DNA of 64,000 nucleotides from Saprospiraceae bacterium (GCA_016715465.1 JADKAA010000024.1:1116001-1180000), one strand, 5' to 3'. Positions 35,929 to 45,146 are shown, counted from the first letter of the stretch. Translations and numbers: made by a program. The notes: a model not told the origin generated them from the letters alone.

Positions 35929-36678
35929 ATGATTATGCCGCGCGCAGGTGCTCCCGGTTCCCTTTCTTTTGAATACCACAGGCAATCAAATCTTCCGTTC
36001 GGTCAGCTCTATCCTCTGGAAACTGATTTGATCTAGCCGCTCGAAGTAGCTCGCGGTTCCCTCACTTTCAATTGCCACCGGCAATTGAATTTGTCCCGTT
36101 GGGACAACCGTTCGGTCACCCTAAAATGAGCGGCAGCTCATTTTTTTTCTCCGAAGGAAAAACCGTTCGGTCCTACACGATTCACCACAAATATTTTGTT
36201 GATGGCACTGCCAGAGAGGACCAGCATTAATTTTTGGCCAAAGGAGAAACCGTTCGGTCCTACACGATTCACCACAAATATTTTGTTGATGGCACTGCCA
36301 GAGAGGACCAGCATTAATTTTTGGAAGGAATCAGAGCGCCGTCGGTGCTCGATATTGGTAGCCACCGGTGAAGCCGGTGGCGGGTTTAGGAAAACAAAGA
36401 AGTTTTGGCGGCATTTTTGATCCCTACATCGGTATGCCGTTGTAGGGAAAACATCCATCAAAAATGATGACAAAACCCTATTCATAGTTAGGGATTTGTC
36501 GTATCTACTTGCAATAGCTCGTGGTTGGCAGTTAAAATGAATTGACCATACCGAGTGGAAATCGCATCGTGTCCTGCTAAAATGGCAATGAATACGCCGG
36601 GCGGTAAGCGCCCGGTTCCCTTACTAAAATGAGCTGCCGCTCATTTTTTTCTCCAAAGGAGAAACCGTTCGGTCATCC
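35929..36678. repeat. Hairpin-rich mosaic intergenic repeat region
   Basis: On the plus strand recurring modules share ggttccct, one or two variable stem-loops, then ccgttcggtc: around 35953-36004, 36050-36118 and 36613-36674, plus partial copies ending at 36172 and 36259. Stems differ in sequence but keep pairing (caattgcc/ggcaattg; atgagc/gctcat twice, with different loops; tgtccc/gggaca; tttctcc/ggagaaa). Other hairpins occur at 36360-36381 (gccaccgg/ccggtggc) and 36597-36615 (gccgggcg/cgcccggt-like). The paired but diverging stems suggest selection on structure. No coding function is evident. Confidence 0.6.
36151..36324. repeat. 87-bp direct tandem duplication inside the mosaic region
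   Basis: Two copies, 36151-36237 and 36238-36324, differ by eye only in the first ten bases (ccgaaggaaa against ccaaaggaga). Each holds ccgttcggtc and a 66-bp tail ending in tttttgg. The 87-bp period is a multiple of three, so an apparent minus-strand ORF crosses both without meaning. Confidence 0.85.
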
Positions 36679-37554
36679 CTACCATATATTTTTCGTCTTC
36701 CTATCCGTTACAAAGCGGGAAAATTCGACAAGCACAGGTAAATGATCTGACGGATATTTGGTGTCGTATGAATCGGTAATCGTGCGGTGTTTGCTGATCC
36801 GAAGCTGCGCTTTGATGTCATAGAGAAACAGGTAGTCAATCTGTCCATCAGGCTTTTGGTCAAACAGAAACCCATTCCAGGTATCAGGCCCTCCATAGGC
36901 TTTTGTCAGGCATTGGCTTCTGCTCTCTGCCAACTCACTGGAAAGTAGTTGAATGCTTTCTTCTTCAGGGCGCGCATTGAAATCGCCCATGACCACAACG
37001 GGTACAGCATTTTCTTTATAGAGTTCTTTAGTTTTATTGAGCAGTAGTTTTGAGGATTCCAGCCTTGCGGTAGTGCCTTTGTGGTCAAAATGGGTACTCA
37101 TGATCCAAATTTTGTCTTTGGAAACTTTGTGTTCAAAAAGGCTATAACTCGCTATCCTGGGTAGTGAGGCATCCCAGCCAATGCTGATGGTTTCCGGGGT
37201 AGGGGATAGCCAGATGGTGTTTTCCTTCATCAGTCTAAAAGCCATGGTGTCAAATAAAATACAAGAGTACTCGGCATTTTCATCCAATGTCCTTGGTTTA
37301 CCTGACACTGCGTAACCTTTAAGGCCTGCCGTAAGATATTCCAATTGAAATTTTTGGGCTTCCTGTAATCCAAAAAAGGAAGGGTGATAGTAGGCCATCA
37401 AATCCCTGACATGTTCTTTTCTAATATCCCAGTGGTTGGGGCCGTCATCAACCGAGCCCAGGCGAATATTGTAGGTCATGGCAGAAAATGATTCCTGCCC
37501 ATGCATTGTACTTGTGAGTAATATAAAGCCAGTTAGAATTATTTCAATTTTCAT
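36679..37554 (-). CDS. Exported endonuclease/exonuclease/phosphatase-family hydrolase
   Basis: 291 residues from the ATG at 37554 (MKIEIILTGFILLTSTMHGQ is a signal peptide); a longer in-frame start 17 codons upstream is less likely. EEP-domain motifs can be read in order: MTYNIRLG, FFGLQEAQ, STHFDHKG, VMGDFNARPEEES and PSDHLPVLVEF, so the metal-dependent catalytic residues (Asn, Glu, Asp/His pair) are present. The closest group hydrolyses phosphodiesters of nucleic acids, inositol phosphates or sphingomyelin. A GH30 glucosylceramidase-type gene lies divergently next to it, which hints at lipid hydrolysis, but this is inference. Confidence 0.8.
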   Translation of the reverse strand: MKIEIILTGFILLTSTMHGQESFSAMTYNIRLGSVDDGPNHWDIRKEHVRDLMAYYHPSFFGLQEAQKFQLEYLTAGLKGYAVSGKPRTLDENAEYSCILFDTMAFRLMKENTIWLSPTPETISIGWDASLPRIASYSLFEHKVSKDKIWIMSTHFDHKGTTARLESSKLLLNKTKELYKENAVPVVVMGDFNARPEEESIQLLSSELAESRSQCLTKAYGGPDTWNGFLFDQKPDGQIDYLFLYDIKAQLRISKHRTITDSYDTKYPSDHLPVLVEFSRFVTDRKTKNIW

Positions 37555-37902
37555 TTTTATGGTTTGATTATGTTCGAAGAAGATATTTTCAATCAGTTCG
37601 CCCAAAATTAATTTTGCCTAAACCTATAGATTGACCATTGACAGAATCGTAACAAAAATAATCAAATTCAGTTCCCCAGAGTCAATTTCTGTTGGGAGAA
37701 AACTTTATGCTGACAAGGAGAACCAAAGGATACTTTTCTATAATGGGTAGGTCAATATGTCGTCAAAATAGTTAAATTTGACAATGCAGTCCAAGTGTAC
37801 GATAGGAAAAAATGTACTAAATAAACTTTGGCCTACAACAGAAAGCAGACAAAAAAAATTATTATTTAACCAAAGTTGCATTTGCAGCTTGAATTGAAGT
37901 AA
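37555..37902. other. Intergenic region between divergent hydrolase genes
   Basis: About 350 bases with no ORF, carrying the promoters of the EEP hydrolase and the GH30 gene. AAACTTTG at about 37823 resembles a -7 element for the plus-strand gene, but this is weak. Confidence 0.4.
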
Positions 37903-39336
37903 ATGAAGACTCCCCATTATTTATTTTTTGTTCTCGTGTGCCTGACATCTTCCATGTCAGCGCAGTCATCGATGAAAGCTAAAATTTATGCAACTGCAAA
38001 AGGCACGAGTTACCGTCTTTCTTCCGTTGAAGCCGGCCCATTTGAAAAAGCCATCCAGCCTTTTGAAAATGAACCTGCCATTTTTGTGGACGAAAGTCAC
38101 AGTTATCAGGAATTTCTCGGCATTGGAGGTGCTTTTACCGATGCAGCTGCTGAGACATTTTACACCTTGTCTGAGGAAAAACAAAAAGAAGTCATAGACC
38201 TGTATTTTGATACCGAAAAGGGCATCGGCTACACCCTGGGCAGAACTAACATCAACAGCTGCGATTTTTCATCAGACATGTACACCTATGTAAAAGAAGG
38301 TGACAAAACCCTGTCCTCATTTGACATTGCCCATGACAGAAAATATAAAATTCCTTTCATTGAGGCAGCCCTGGAAAAATCCAACAAGCAATTGAAACTG
38401 TATGTCTCTCCCTGGAGTCCTCCCGCTTATATGAAAGACAATCGGGATATGTTGAAGGGAGGTAAGTTGTTACCGGAATTCAAAAAAACCTGGGCCGAGT
38501 ATTTCGTCAAATTCATTAAAGCATACGAATCATCCGGCATACCGGTTTGGGGACTTACCGTGCAAAACGAGCCTATGGCAAAACAGACCTGGGAATCCTG
38601 CATTTATACAGCCGAGGAAGAAGCCATGTTCATTCGCGATTATTTGGGACCTGCGCTGCATAAAAATGGTTTGAAAAGCAAAAAACTGATCGCCTGGGAT
38701 CACAATAGAGATCTGATTTATCACAGGGTCCTTCCCATCCTGGGAGATAAAAAGACGGCCAAATACGTATGGGGTATTGGCTTCCATTGGTATGAGGTTT
38801 GGAATGGCGGCCGTCAGTACCAAAATGTGGCCCGGGTAAAGGAGTCCTTTCCCAACACCAACCTGATGCTCACGGAAGCCTGCAATTATCCTTTTGACTG
38901 GGAAACTTTCGACCAATGGCACTGGGGAGAACATTATGGTGAAAACATGATCCACGACTTCAACAATGGCGCGGTGGCATGGACAGACTGGAACCTGCTG
39001 CTCGATGAGGTGGGTGGCCCCAATCATGTGAAAAATTTCTGTTTTGCCCCCATGCACGCCAGGACAAAGGAAAATTCCATCCACCTGATGAATTCTTATT
39101 ATTACATCGGTCACTTTTCAAAATTTATCAGACCGGGTGCCAAAAGAATTTCAGTATCTTCCAACAGAGCCCAGCTGCTTTGTACCGCATTTAAAAACAG
39201 CAATGGAAGCAGGGTGGTGGTTGCCATGAACAATACAGATGAGCGTTTTCAAACCTGGATTTACAGCGACGGATTCAGGTCAAAGATCGATTTGTGGCCG
39301 CATGGTATTGTCACCATATTGCTGGAAAAAAGGTAA
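37903..39336 (+). CDS. Secreted glycoside hydrolase family 30 (glucosylceramidase-type)
   Basis: 477 residues. A signal peptide (MKTPHYLFFVLVCLTSSMSA) is followed by a GH30 (beta/alpha)8 barrel. The conserved stretches include FLGIGGAFTDAAAETFYTL, LGRTNINSCDFSS, YVSPWSPPAYMKDN, the acid/base Glu223 in LTVQNEP and the nucleophile Glu325 in LMLTEAC, then NNGAVAWTDWNLLLDEVGGPNH. A C-terminal beta-sandwich ends the protein. Both catalytic glutamates are present. GH30 enzymes of this group remove glucose or related sugars from glycosphingolipids or beta-glucans outside the cell. Length is normal. The downstream convergent gene is on the other strand. Confidence 0.9.
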   Translation: MKTPHYLFFVLVCLTSSMSAQSSMKAKIYATAKGTSYRLSSVEAGPFEKAIQPFENEPAIFVDESHSYQEFLGIGGAFTDAAAETFYTLSEEKQKEVIDLYFDTEKGIGYTLGRTNINSCDFSSDMYTYVKEGDKTLSSFDIAHDRKYKIPFIEAALEKSNKQLKLYVSPWSPPAYMKDNRDMLKGGKLLPEFKKTWAEYFVKFIKAYESSGIPVWGLTVQNEPMAKQTWESCIYTAEEEAMFIRDYLGPALHKNGLKSKKLIAWDHNRDLIYHRVLPILGDKKTAKYVWGIGFHWYEVWNGGRQYQNVARVKESFPNTNLMLTEACNYPFDWETFDQWHWGEHYGENMIHDFNNGAVAWTDWNLLLDEVGGPNHVKNFCFAPMHARTKENSIHLMNSYYYIGHFSKFIRPGAKRISVSSNRAQLLCTAFKNSNGSRVVVAMNNTDERFQTWIYSDGFRSKIDLWPHGIVTILLEKR

Positions 39337-39367
39337 ATCTTATGGCATGCTAAACCATAAAATTCAA

Positions 39368-40120
39368 TCAATGGTCAATATACATTTTGCTTTGCCCCGC
39401 GTAAACCGGAGTCTGGCCTTCTTGTCCAATAAGGTATAAGGTAGCTGCTACTGAGCAAAAATAGGCGGATAAAAAATAACCAACGTAGGGCAGCATAAGT
39501 AACAAAAGCGTAACTGCACCTGTTATTATGACCGGAGCTGCATGTTCGATAATGCCCTTCCAGGCTTCTTTGATTTTATATCCCTTGTAATCGTAATACC
39601 CATCGAAAAAGAAGTAACCAAGGAAAAACATTTCGATTATTTTTTTGAGAATCGATTCCACACCCTCATTAAAAAATATGCCGCAAAGAATGGATGCACC
39701 AATGCCAAAAACAATTTCTCCACCCCAGCTTAATATACCCACTTGTAACAATCTCACCTGCGATTTCAGATAGCTTTTAAAACTTATGGGTTTTTCAACG
39801 CCACCCATAACACCTATGGTTCTGCCACAGAAATGGAAAATCAGCATATTCAGCAGAATCAATACCATATACTTAAAACCTCTTGAAAATATACCTTCTT
39901 TGTCCACATGATCTTCAGTTGCTGCTAATGTCATGGGTGTTTTAGTAAGGTCGCCTGAAGCGGTGGCTGCGGTATCAGATTTTGTCTGGGCTGTGTCAGC
40001 CTGTCCACCTAAATTGATGTCAAAGCTTACATTACCTGAATCAGTAGTAATTTCTGGTAGGTTGGCAAGTTGAGCACTGTCCACCAGAGATGTGATGGCA
40101 TTCAATGCCGTCTGGGTCAT
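39368..40120 (-). CDS. Membrane protein of unknown function, C-terminal part of a likely split gene
   Basis: 250 residues. An S/T/A-rich, acidic soluble stretch (about 1-75) precedes four or five membrane helices (GFKYMVLILLNMLIFHFCG, VLLVG/ILSWGGEIVFGIGASILCGI, IIEMFFLGYFFFDG and VIITGAVTLLLLMLPYVGYF). The later helices with YYDYKGYKIKEAW resemble EI24/CysZ-type membrane proteins; the substrate is unknown. The ATG at 40120 overlaps the previous reading frame's stop (ATGA). Adding one A at the plus-strand T5 run 40124-40128 joins the two parts into about 318 residues, which is the more likely real gene. Confidence 0.6.
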   Translation of the reverse strand: MTQTALNAITSLVDSAQLANLPEITTDSGNVSFDINLGGQADTAQTKSDTAATASGDLTKTPMTLAATEDHVDKEGIFSRGFKYMVLILLNMLIFHFCGRTIGVMGGVEKPISFKSYLKSQVRLLQVGILSWGGEIVFGIGASILCGIFFNEGVESILKKIIEMFFLGYFFFDGYYDYKGYKIKEAWKGIIEHAAPVIITGAVTLLLLMLPYVGYFLSAYFCSVAATLYLIGQEGQTPVYAGQSKMYIDH

Positions 40121-40323
40121 GACCTTTTTGCCCTGGAAGACATGTCTGGATTAAAATAGCGGTAAAACTGAAGTGACAGCAGTAACACAGCGAGGATGGA
40201 AACATAACTTACGCAGCCATGGCTGAAGTAACCTTTCCACAAACGATATTTTATGGTAAATGGAACCGTTTGGCTTAAGTTTTGCAGAATTTTTACTGAC
40301 TTTTGGATGTGTTTGAATACCAT
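40117..40323 (-). CDS. N-terminal part of the EI24-like membrane protein
   Basis: 68 residues from the ATG at 40323 (MVFKHIQKSVKILQN), with one membrane helix (CVSYVSILAVLLLSLQF) and an end of SSRAKRS that is broken by a one-base shift at 40124-40128. In the joined frame it would read SSRAKKVMTQTALNAI. A TAACTTTG box lies just upstream on the same strand. On its own it looks like a short leader helix domain. Confidence 0.55.
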   Translation of the reverse strand: MVFKHIQKSVKILQNLSQTVPFTIKYRLWKGYFSHGCVSYVSILAVLLLSLQFYRYFNPDMSSRAKRS

Positions 40324-40344
40324 GTTTGCCGGCTTATCCCGAAC

Positions 40345-40352
40345 CAAAGTTA
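40345..40352 (-). promoter_or_regulatory. TAnnTTTG -7 box for the EI24-like gene
   Basis: On the minus strand the sequence reads TAACTTTG, a perfect match to the Bacteroidota -7 consensus, 21 bp before the ATG at 40323. It supports that start. Confidence 0.55.
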
Positions 40353-40550
40353 TAAATTAAGAGCTTTAAAGTTGCGTTTCTGGCTTATGTGTTTAATAAA
40401 ATGCAGTGTGACCTTTGATAATTTTTAGCTGGAATTAGGTATAATTATTATAAAACTTGATGGCCTTAGCTCATAATTCACATTATTATGTGATAAATTC
40501 TTTATAAAATATTGCCATTTATTAGCAACTTTGGAGTTAAAATTCACTCC

Positions 40551-42479
40551 ATGATAAAGTTTTGCCACTTTTGTTTGATTCTTTTTTTGGCCCAGTTTGC
40601 AAGCGCCCAAATTTCAATCATTGGAACTGCGACTCCTGCAATGGACTGGACAACCGATTATGTGATGACAGAACAGCCTGCTATGTCGGGTATTTTTCGT
40701 ATTGACCTCTATCTTAATGCGGGGGAAGTGAAATTCAGAAAGGATGCTTCCTGGACCACCAATTGGGGAGGTACTTCATGGCCGGCAGGTACTGCGGTTC
40801 CTTCAGGGGTCAACATTGCAGTGGCGCAAGGCGGCTTTTATTCCATTTCCCTGGATACAACACTGTTGCAATATACCTTTGGTACTGGCAGTGTGGGCAT
40901 CAACAATTTGGACCCAAAAACAAATCTTGACATTGCAGGATCTTTTAATCACAGGAGTGTGATCCTGCACCCCGATATGTACAATTCTGTGGTAATTCCC
41001 CCAAATGTCAGCTTTGTCATTATTTCCGGCCCGGCAACCAGCATTATTTATGGAGCCTTGCCTTTTACGGATGCCGATGGTTATCGACTGGTAATACAAA
41101 ATACAACTGATTTTCCCGCTTCTTTTCTGGGCACCATGATTAATCAGGGAGAGATTGTGGAATTTATACACAGTGTAAATTCAGGATGGACATCCCTTAC
41201 CCCAACTTCATTTTCTGGCCCTGCTGATGGCTGGAGCATTTATGGCAATGCCTCTACTTCCCCTCCCGTAAATTTTTTAGGCACTACGGATAACAGTGAC
41301 CTGAGTTTAAGAACCAACTACTTGCCCAGGGTGACCATAAAAGCAGGAGGCAACATAGGCATTGCTACAGAAAACCCTGACGGAGTAGTACAGGTCAATT
41401 CAAAAGCTACATCCACACTGCCTACAATTAATCTGGTGGATTCGACCCTCAACAATGCCGGTGGTCCGTTTATCCAGTTCACCAATCTTGCTGGTAGTCA
41501 AAAATTAAAACTCAAAGGTTCAATTGGCACGGCATCTGATGGCAGTGATACCTATTTTGATTTCTTTCGAAACAGCAATACACTGATGAGCCTTCGGGGA
41601 GATGGAAATTTGGGTATAGGTACACTGGATCCGACGGTAAAACTTACGGTTGAAAATTCATCGCAGAATATGTTGGCATTACAGAACTCAAATGCGCTGA
41701 ACACCAATGTAAACAGTACCATCCTGTTTGGCGGATCCAACTATAGAACAGGTTTGATCTCGACGATAGGCACGTCTACCATTGCGGCACGTATGGGCTT
41801 TTTTACCGGTTACTCCGTGATAGGGGGCATCTCTTATCTGGGAGAAAGGCTGTCCATCACCAATGCTGGCAAAGTAGGGATTGGCATCACAGACCCGACG
41901 GAGCGCCTTGACATCGATGGCAATGTGTGTATTCGCGACAATAATTTTTTTGAACTGGGTAAAGGCCTCACCAAAGAGACAAATGCAGGAAAGATCGGGT
42001 ATGGTTTGTTCGGCGACCCTACCTCACTGTCGATTGTTGGGGCAGGCACAGCACCAAATAATCGAAAAATAAAATTTTGGGCAGAAGGAGGTGCATATTT
42101 CGACGGCGGTGCAAATTTTGTCGGCTTTGTGAAAATGGATAATTCACTGGCTGTGGGTACAGCAGTAGTACCTTCTGGATATAAGGTGGCGGTTGATGGC
42201 AAGATCATTGCCGAAGAGATGCGTATTCAAAATTCCACAGCGTGGCCGGATTACGTCTTTGAAAAAGAATACCCGCTGATGCCTTTAGAGGAGCTGGCTA
42301 AAGATATTGCCAAAAACAAACACCTGCCCGGCGTGCCATCAGCCGCAGAAATTGAAGACAAAGGCATTATAGTAGGGGAATTGCAAAGTGTACTGTTGAA
42401 AAAGATCGAGGAACTTACCTTATACATCATCGAATTGAAGAAAGAAGTGACCGAACTAAAATCAAAGCTTCATGAATAG
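40551..42479 (+). CDS. Secreted SusE/F-like and tail-fibre-like protein
   Basis: 642 residues from the ATG at 40551 (MIKFCHFCLILFLAQFASA is a signal peptide). Residues about 20-110 resemble a SusE/SusF-type carbohydrate-binding module (VGGF/LNAGEVKFRKDASWTTNWGG, VAQGGFYSISLDTTL). The rest has repeated GIGT/DP modules (GSVGINNLDPKTNLDI, NLGIGTLDPTVKLTV, KVGIGITDPTERLDI) and ends with the helical EEMRIQNSTAWPDYVFEKEY and KIEELTLYIIELKKEVTEL, a trimerising-type end common in Bacteroidota tail-fibre-like proteins. It overlaps the next gene by 8 bp, so the two are coupled. Confidence 0.75.
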   Translation: MIKFCHFCLILFLAQFASAQISIIGTATPAMDWTTDYVMTEQPAMSGIFRIDLYLNAGEVKFRKDASWTTNWGGTSWPAGTAVPSGVNIAVAQGGFYSISLDTTLLQYTFGTGSVGINNLDPKTNLDIAGSFNHRSVILHPDMYNSVVIPPNVSFVIISGPATSIIYGALPFTDADGYRLVIQNTTDFPASFLGTMINQGEIVEFIHSVNSGWTSLTPTSFSGPADGWSIYGNASTSPPVNFLGTTDNSDLSLRTNYLPRVTIKAGGNIGIATENPDGVVQVNSKATSTLPTINLVDSTLNNAGGPFIQFTNLAGSQKLKLKGSIGTASDGSDTYFDFFRNSNTLMSLRGDGNLGIGTLDPTVKLTVENSSQNMLALQNSNALNTNVNSTILFGGSNYRTGLISTIGTSTIAARMGFFTGYSVIGGISYLGERLSITNAGKVGIGITDPTERLDIDGNVCIRDNNFFELGKGLTKETNAGKIGYGLFGDPTSLSIVGAGTAPNNRKIKFWAEGGAYFDGGANFVGFVKMDNSLAVGTAVVPSGYKVAVDGKIIAEEMRIQNSTAWPDYVFEKEYPLMPLEELAKDIAKNKHLPGVPSAAEIEDKGIIVGELQSVLLKKIEELTLYIIELKKEVTELKSKLHE

Positions 42480-44712
42480 GAAAAACATAATTTGCATTTT
42501 TCTGCTGGTAACTTTTGGTCTTTCTTTTTGTAAGTCTGTTTCAGCTCAAAATCTAAGGTCCAGAATAGCTAAGGAAAATAATTTTCTGAAAATACAGCAG
42601 ATGGCGGAAGCCTACTACGACAGCATAACGTCGGGGCAACGCAAGTTGGCTCCTGGTGACATGAAGTATAAACACTGGAAAAGAGAGGAAGAATTTTTAA
42701 GGAATCACCTCGATGCAAATGGCAATATAGCCAATTATATGGCACTCAACCTGGAAGCAGACGCAGAAGTTAAGAGAAGCGAAAGCCATAGCGACCGCAC
42801 CACAAATTCGGAATGGAGTTTTAATGGTCCCTCTGAGCATCCAAGCCCACCAACCAGTTATCAGCTAATAGGAAAGGGGAGGGTTGACCGCATCGCCTTT
42901 CATCCCACGAATCCCAATGTCATAATGACAGGTACCCCTGGTGGCGGAATTTGGAAAACAATTGACGGAGGATTAAATTGGTACAATGTAAATAACAATC
43001 TGCCTTCAATGGGCATCTCAGGTATCGTTTTTGCCAAAAATAACCCAAACATTGTTTACGCCATAACCGGCTGTGGGGATGGAGGTGGTATTGCCCTGAG
43101 TGCGGGGGTGTTCAAATCGTTGGATGGAGGTGAGTCCTGGCAAAAAACAACTTCGTTGTCAACATTAGCGTATTCTGGTTTTACAATTATCGTAAATCCC
43201 GCGGATGACAACAAAGTATGGGTAGCCACGTCTATCGGAATTTTTAAAACCACCAATGGAGGGAATACATGGACAGTCATCGGAGCAGGTATTCCATTTT
43301 ATGATGTAAAAAAGAAACCGGGTGTAAACAATATTTATTATGCTGTAAGTAACTTAGCATTTTATGTCATTACAGAAACTGTTTCAGGTTATACCTTTAA
43401 CCCTACTTTTTACATGGACGAAGGCAGAAAAGGAATTGGCATCACAGAAGCCGCTCCAGAGCGGGTGTACATTTTGTCGGGCCCATCCACAAGCGCTACG
43501 ACATTTACCGGGTTTTATAAGTCAGAAGCAGGAGGTGCATCCGGAAGTTTTGTACTCCAGGCCACAGCACCCAATGTTTTTGGAGGTGAAGGTGGCGGTG
43601 GAGACGATCAAAGTTATTATGATTTTTGTATCGTTGCCAGCCAGTCAAACCCGGACCTGGTTGTTGTAGGAGGATTAATTGTTTGGAAATCATTGGATCA
43701 GGGAGTAACCTGGAGTCCAATCACTACTTATGGTGCCAATAATACCTCTCCCTCGTATGTACACCCTGATATTCATGATTTGCAGATCAACCCCCTGAAT
43801 AATTATTTGTATTGTGCCAATGATGGGGGTTTTTATGCATCAACTGACCTTGGCGCTACCTGGACCAATCTCACAAACTCAATAACCACCACGCAGTTTT
43901 ACCACATTGCCGGATATGGTCCAAATCCCGATTATTTTGCCGGTGGGACCCAGGACAATGGCATGAAATTCAGGATGGTTGCTTCCACCATTATGGATCA
44001 TGTTAGTGGTGCGGATGGGTTCGCCGCAGCATTCCATCCCACAGACCCTTCAATTTTTTATGGTAGTACAAATTTCTCTCTTGACAAGTATACCAATAAT
44101 GGGCAAACCCTCACCCACATTACACCAAAACCTTCCTGGTTTATGAAAGTTGCCGTACATAATACCAATGGCAATATTGTTTTTGGGGGCTCCACGGATT
44201 TATACAAATCCGCAGACCAGGGTTCCACCTGGGATACCCTGCCTTTCCCGGCCAATCTGAGCATTGCCATGTGCAAATCTTTGTCTGGCAGGTTGTACAC
44301 CGCCGGCATCAATTCGATAGACGTTTACAAGATGTATCGACTCGACAATTTAGGCGTGGACAGCGTTCGACTGGACCTAAATCCCGGCTTTCCCACCTCA
44401 TTCCGGATTACAGATATTGCAGTCCACCCAATCCTTCATGACAAAGTCTATGTTTCCCTGCCGGGTTATGATGAAAATGACAAGGTATTTGTCAGTTCAA
44501 ATGGTGGAGCAAGCTGGACAAACATCTCTGCTGGTCTGCCCAATGTACCTGTATATTGCGTAACGGTGTCGTCCAATAACGATGTGTATGTGGGTACGGA
44601 AATTGGTGTTTTTATCGCCCGAATGCAGGCAGCAGCTGGAGGCCTTTTCGCAATGGCTTACCTGTATGTCCGGTACGAGATATGGTTTTATTTGAGCCAG
44701 ATAATATATTGA
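42472..44712 (+). CDS. Secreted BNR/sortilin-like propeller protein, main part
   Basis: 746 residues as read. A signal peptide (MNRKNIICIFLLVTFGLSFC) is followed by a beta-propeller of BNR/VPS10-type repeats (SLDGGESWQKT, TTNGGNTWTVI, SLDQGVTWSPIT, SADQGSTWDTLP, SSNGGASWTNISAGLP). The last 33 residues (from IARMQAAAGG) are out of frame. The repair of one T in the run 44609-44613 continues into VFYRPNAGSSWRPF and the coathanger-type C-terminal domain at 44682-45014, giving about 840 residues. Such propellers bind sugars or proteins at the surface; no sialidase active site was seen. It starts within the end of the preceding gene. Confidence 0.75.
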   Translation: MNRKNIICIFLLVTFGLSFCKSVSAQNLRSRIAKENNFLKIQQMAEAYYDSITSGQRKLAPGDMKYKHWKREEEFLRNHLDANGNIANYMALNLEADAEVKRSESHSDRTTNSEWSFNGPSEHPSPPTSYQLIGKGRVDRIAFHPTNPNVIMTGTPGGGIWKTIDGGLNWYNVNNNLPSMGISGIVFAKNNPNIVYAITGCGDGGGIALSAGVFKSLDGGESWQKTTSLSTLAYSGFTIIVNPADDNKVWVATSIGIFKTTNGGNTWTVIGAGIPFYDVKKKPGVNNIYYAVSNLAFYVITETVSGYTFNPTFYMDEGRKGIGITEAAPERVYILSGPSTSATTFTGFYKSEAGGASGSFVLQATAPNVFGGEGGGGDDQSYYDFCIVASQSNPDLVVVGGLIVWKSLDQGVTWSPITTYGANNTSPSYVHPDIHDLQINPLNNYLYCANDGGFYASTDLGATWTNLTNSITTTQFYHIAGYGPNPDYFAGGTQDNGMKFRMVASTIMDHVSGADGFAAAFHPTDPSIFYGSTNFSLDKYTNNGQTLTHITPKPSWFMKVAVHNTNGNIVFGGSTDLYKSADQGSTWDTLPFPANLSIAMCKSLSGRLYTAGINSIDVYKMYRLDNLGVDSVRLDLNPGFPTSFRITDIAVHPILHDKVYVSLPGYDENDKVFVSSNGGASWTNISAGLPNVPVYCVTVSSNNDVYVGTEIGVFIARMQAAAGGLFAMAYLYVRYEIWFYLSQIIY

Positions 44713-45014
44713 GAATCGGCACTTTTGGCAGGGGGGCATGGCAGTCTCCAACGGCCAATGGCATTTGCGAAACGACCATAAATTATTTACCATCCATCAT
44801 GGAGGGCTTCCGCTTTTACGAAGCCTCATCTTCCATCACGACCAACAGCATCATCTCAGGAGGTTTCGGCACCAATGTGTATCTAAAGGCAGGTGACTAC
44901 ATCGACCTCACCGATGGCTTTCATGCTAAGGATGAAAATACCGAAGTGAAAATTTACATCGATGCTTGCGGGGCAGGAATACCATTGACAAGTAAGAAGG
45001 TAAAAACCGAATAA
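44682..45014 (+). CDS. C-terminal part of the BNR protein, 3-coathanger stack domain
   Basis: 110 residues, the true continuation of the propeller gene after the indel at 44609-44613. It has a last propeller strand (NILRIGTFGRGAWQS) and a 3-coathanger-stack-type domain (FRFYEASSSITTNSIISGG, VYLKAGDYIDLTDGFHAK, VKIYIDACG), common at the C-terminus of secreted Bacteroidota proteins. It has no signal peptide of its own. Confidence 0.7.
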   Translation: MVLFEPDNILRIGTFGRGAWQSPTANGICETTINYLPSIMEGFRFYEASSSITTNSIISGGFGTNVYLKAGDYIDLTDGFHAKDENTEVKIYIDACGAGIPLTSKKVKTE

Positions 45015-45092
45015 GGCGTTTGATTTGAGCTAAACTTTGGATGATATATTCCAACAGACCTTGATTTACCCTAAAATCATACATATGAACTA

Positions 45093-45124
45093 TTGAATTA
45101 TGGGCGCTTAACTTCCTATCTTTG
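45093..45124 (+). promoter_or_regulatory. Promoter of the response-regulator gene
   Basis: TATCTTTG at 45117-45124 matches the TAnnTTTG -7 box, with a TTG at 45093-45095 about 21 bp upstream as a possible -33 element. The response-regulator ATG lies 22 bp after the box, giving a short leader. It favours the start at 45147. Confidence 0.6.
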
Positions 45125-45146
45125 TCCCGTAACAATAGATAATTTA

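Noticed and set aside
36138..36485. Minus-strand ORF with a repeated SGSAINKIFVVNRVGPNGF unit
   Set aside because: The repeat is the 87-bp DNA duplication read in frame; the ends run through hairpins and no family matches.
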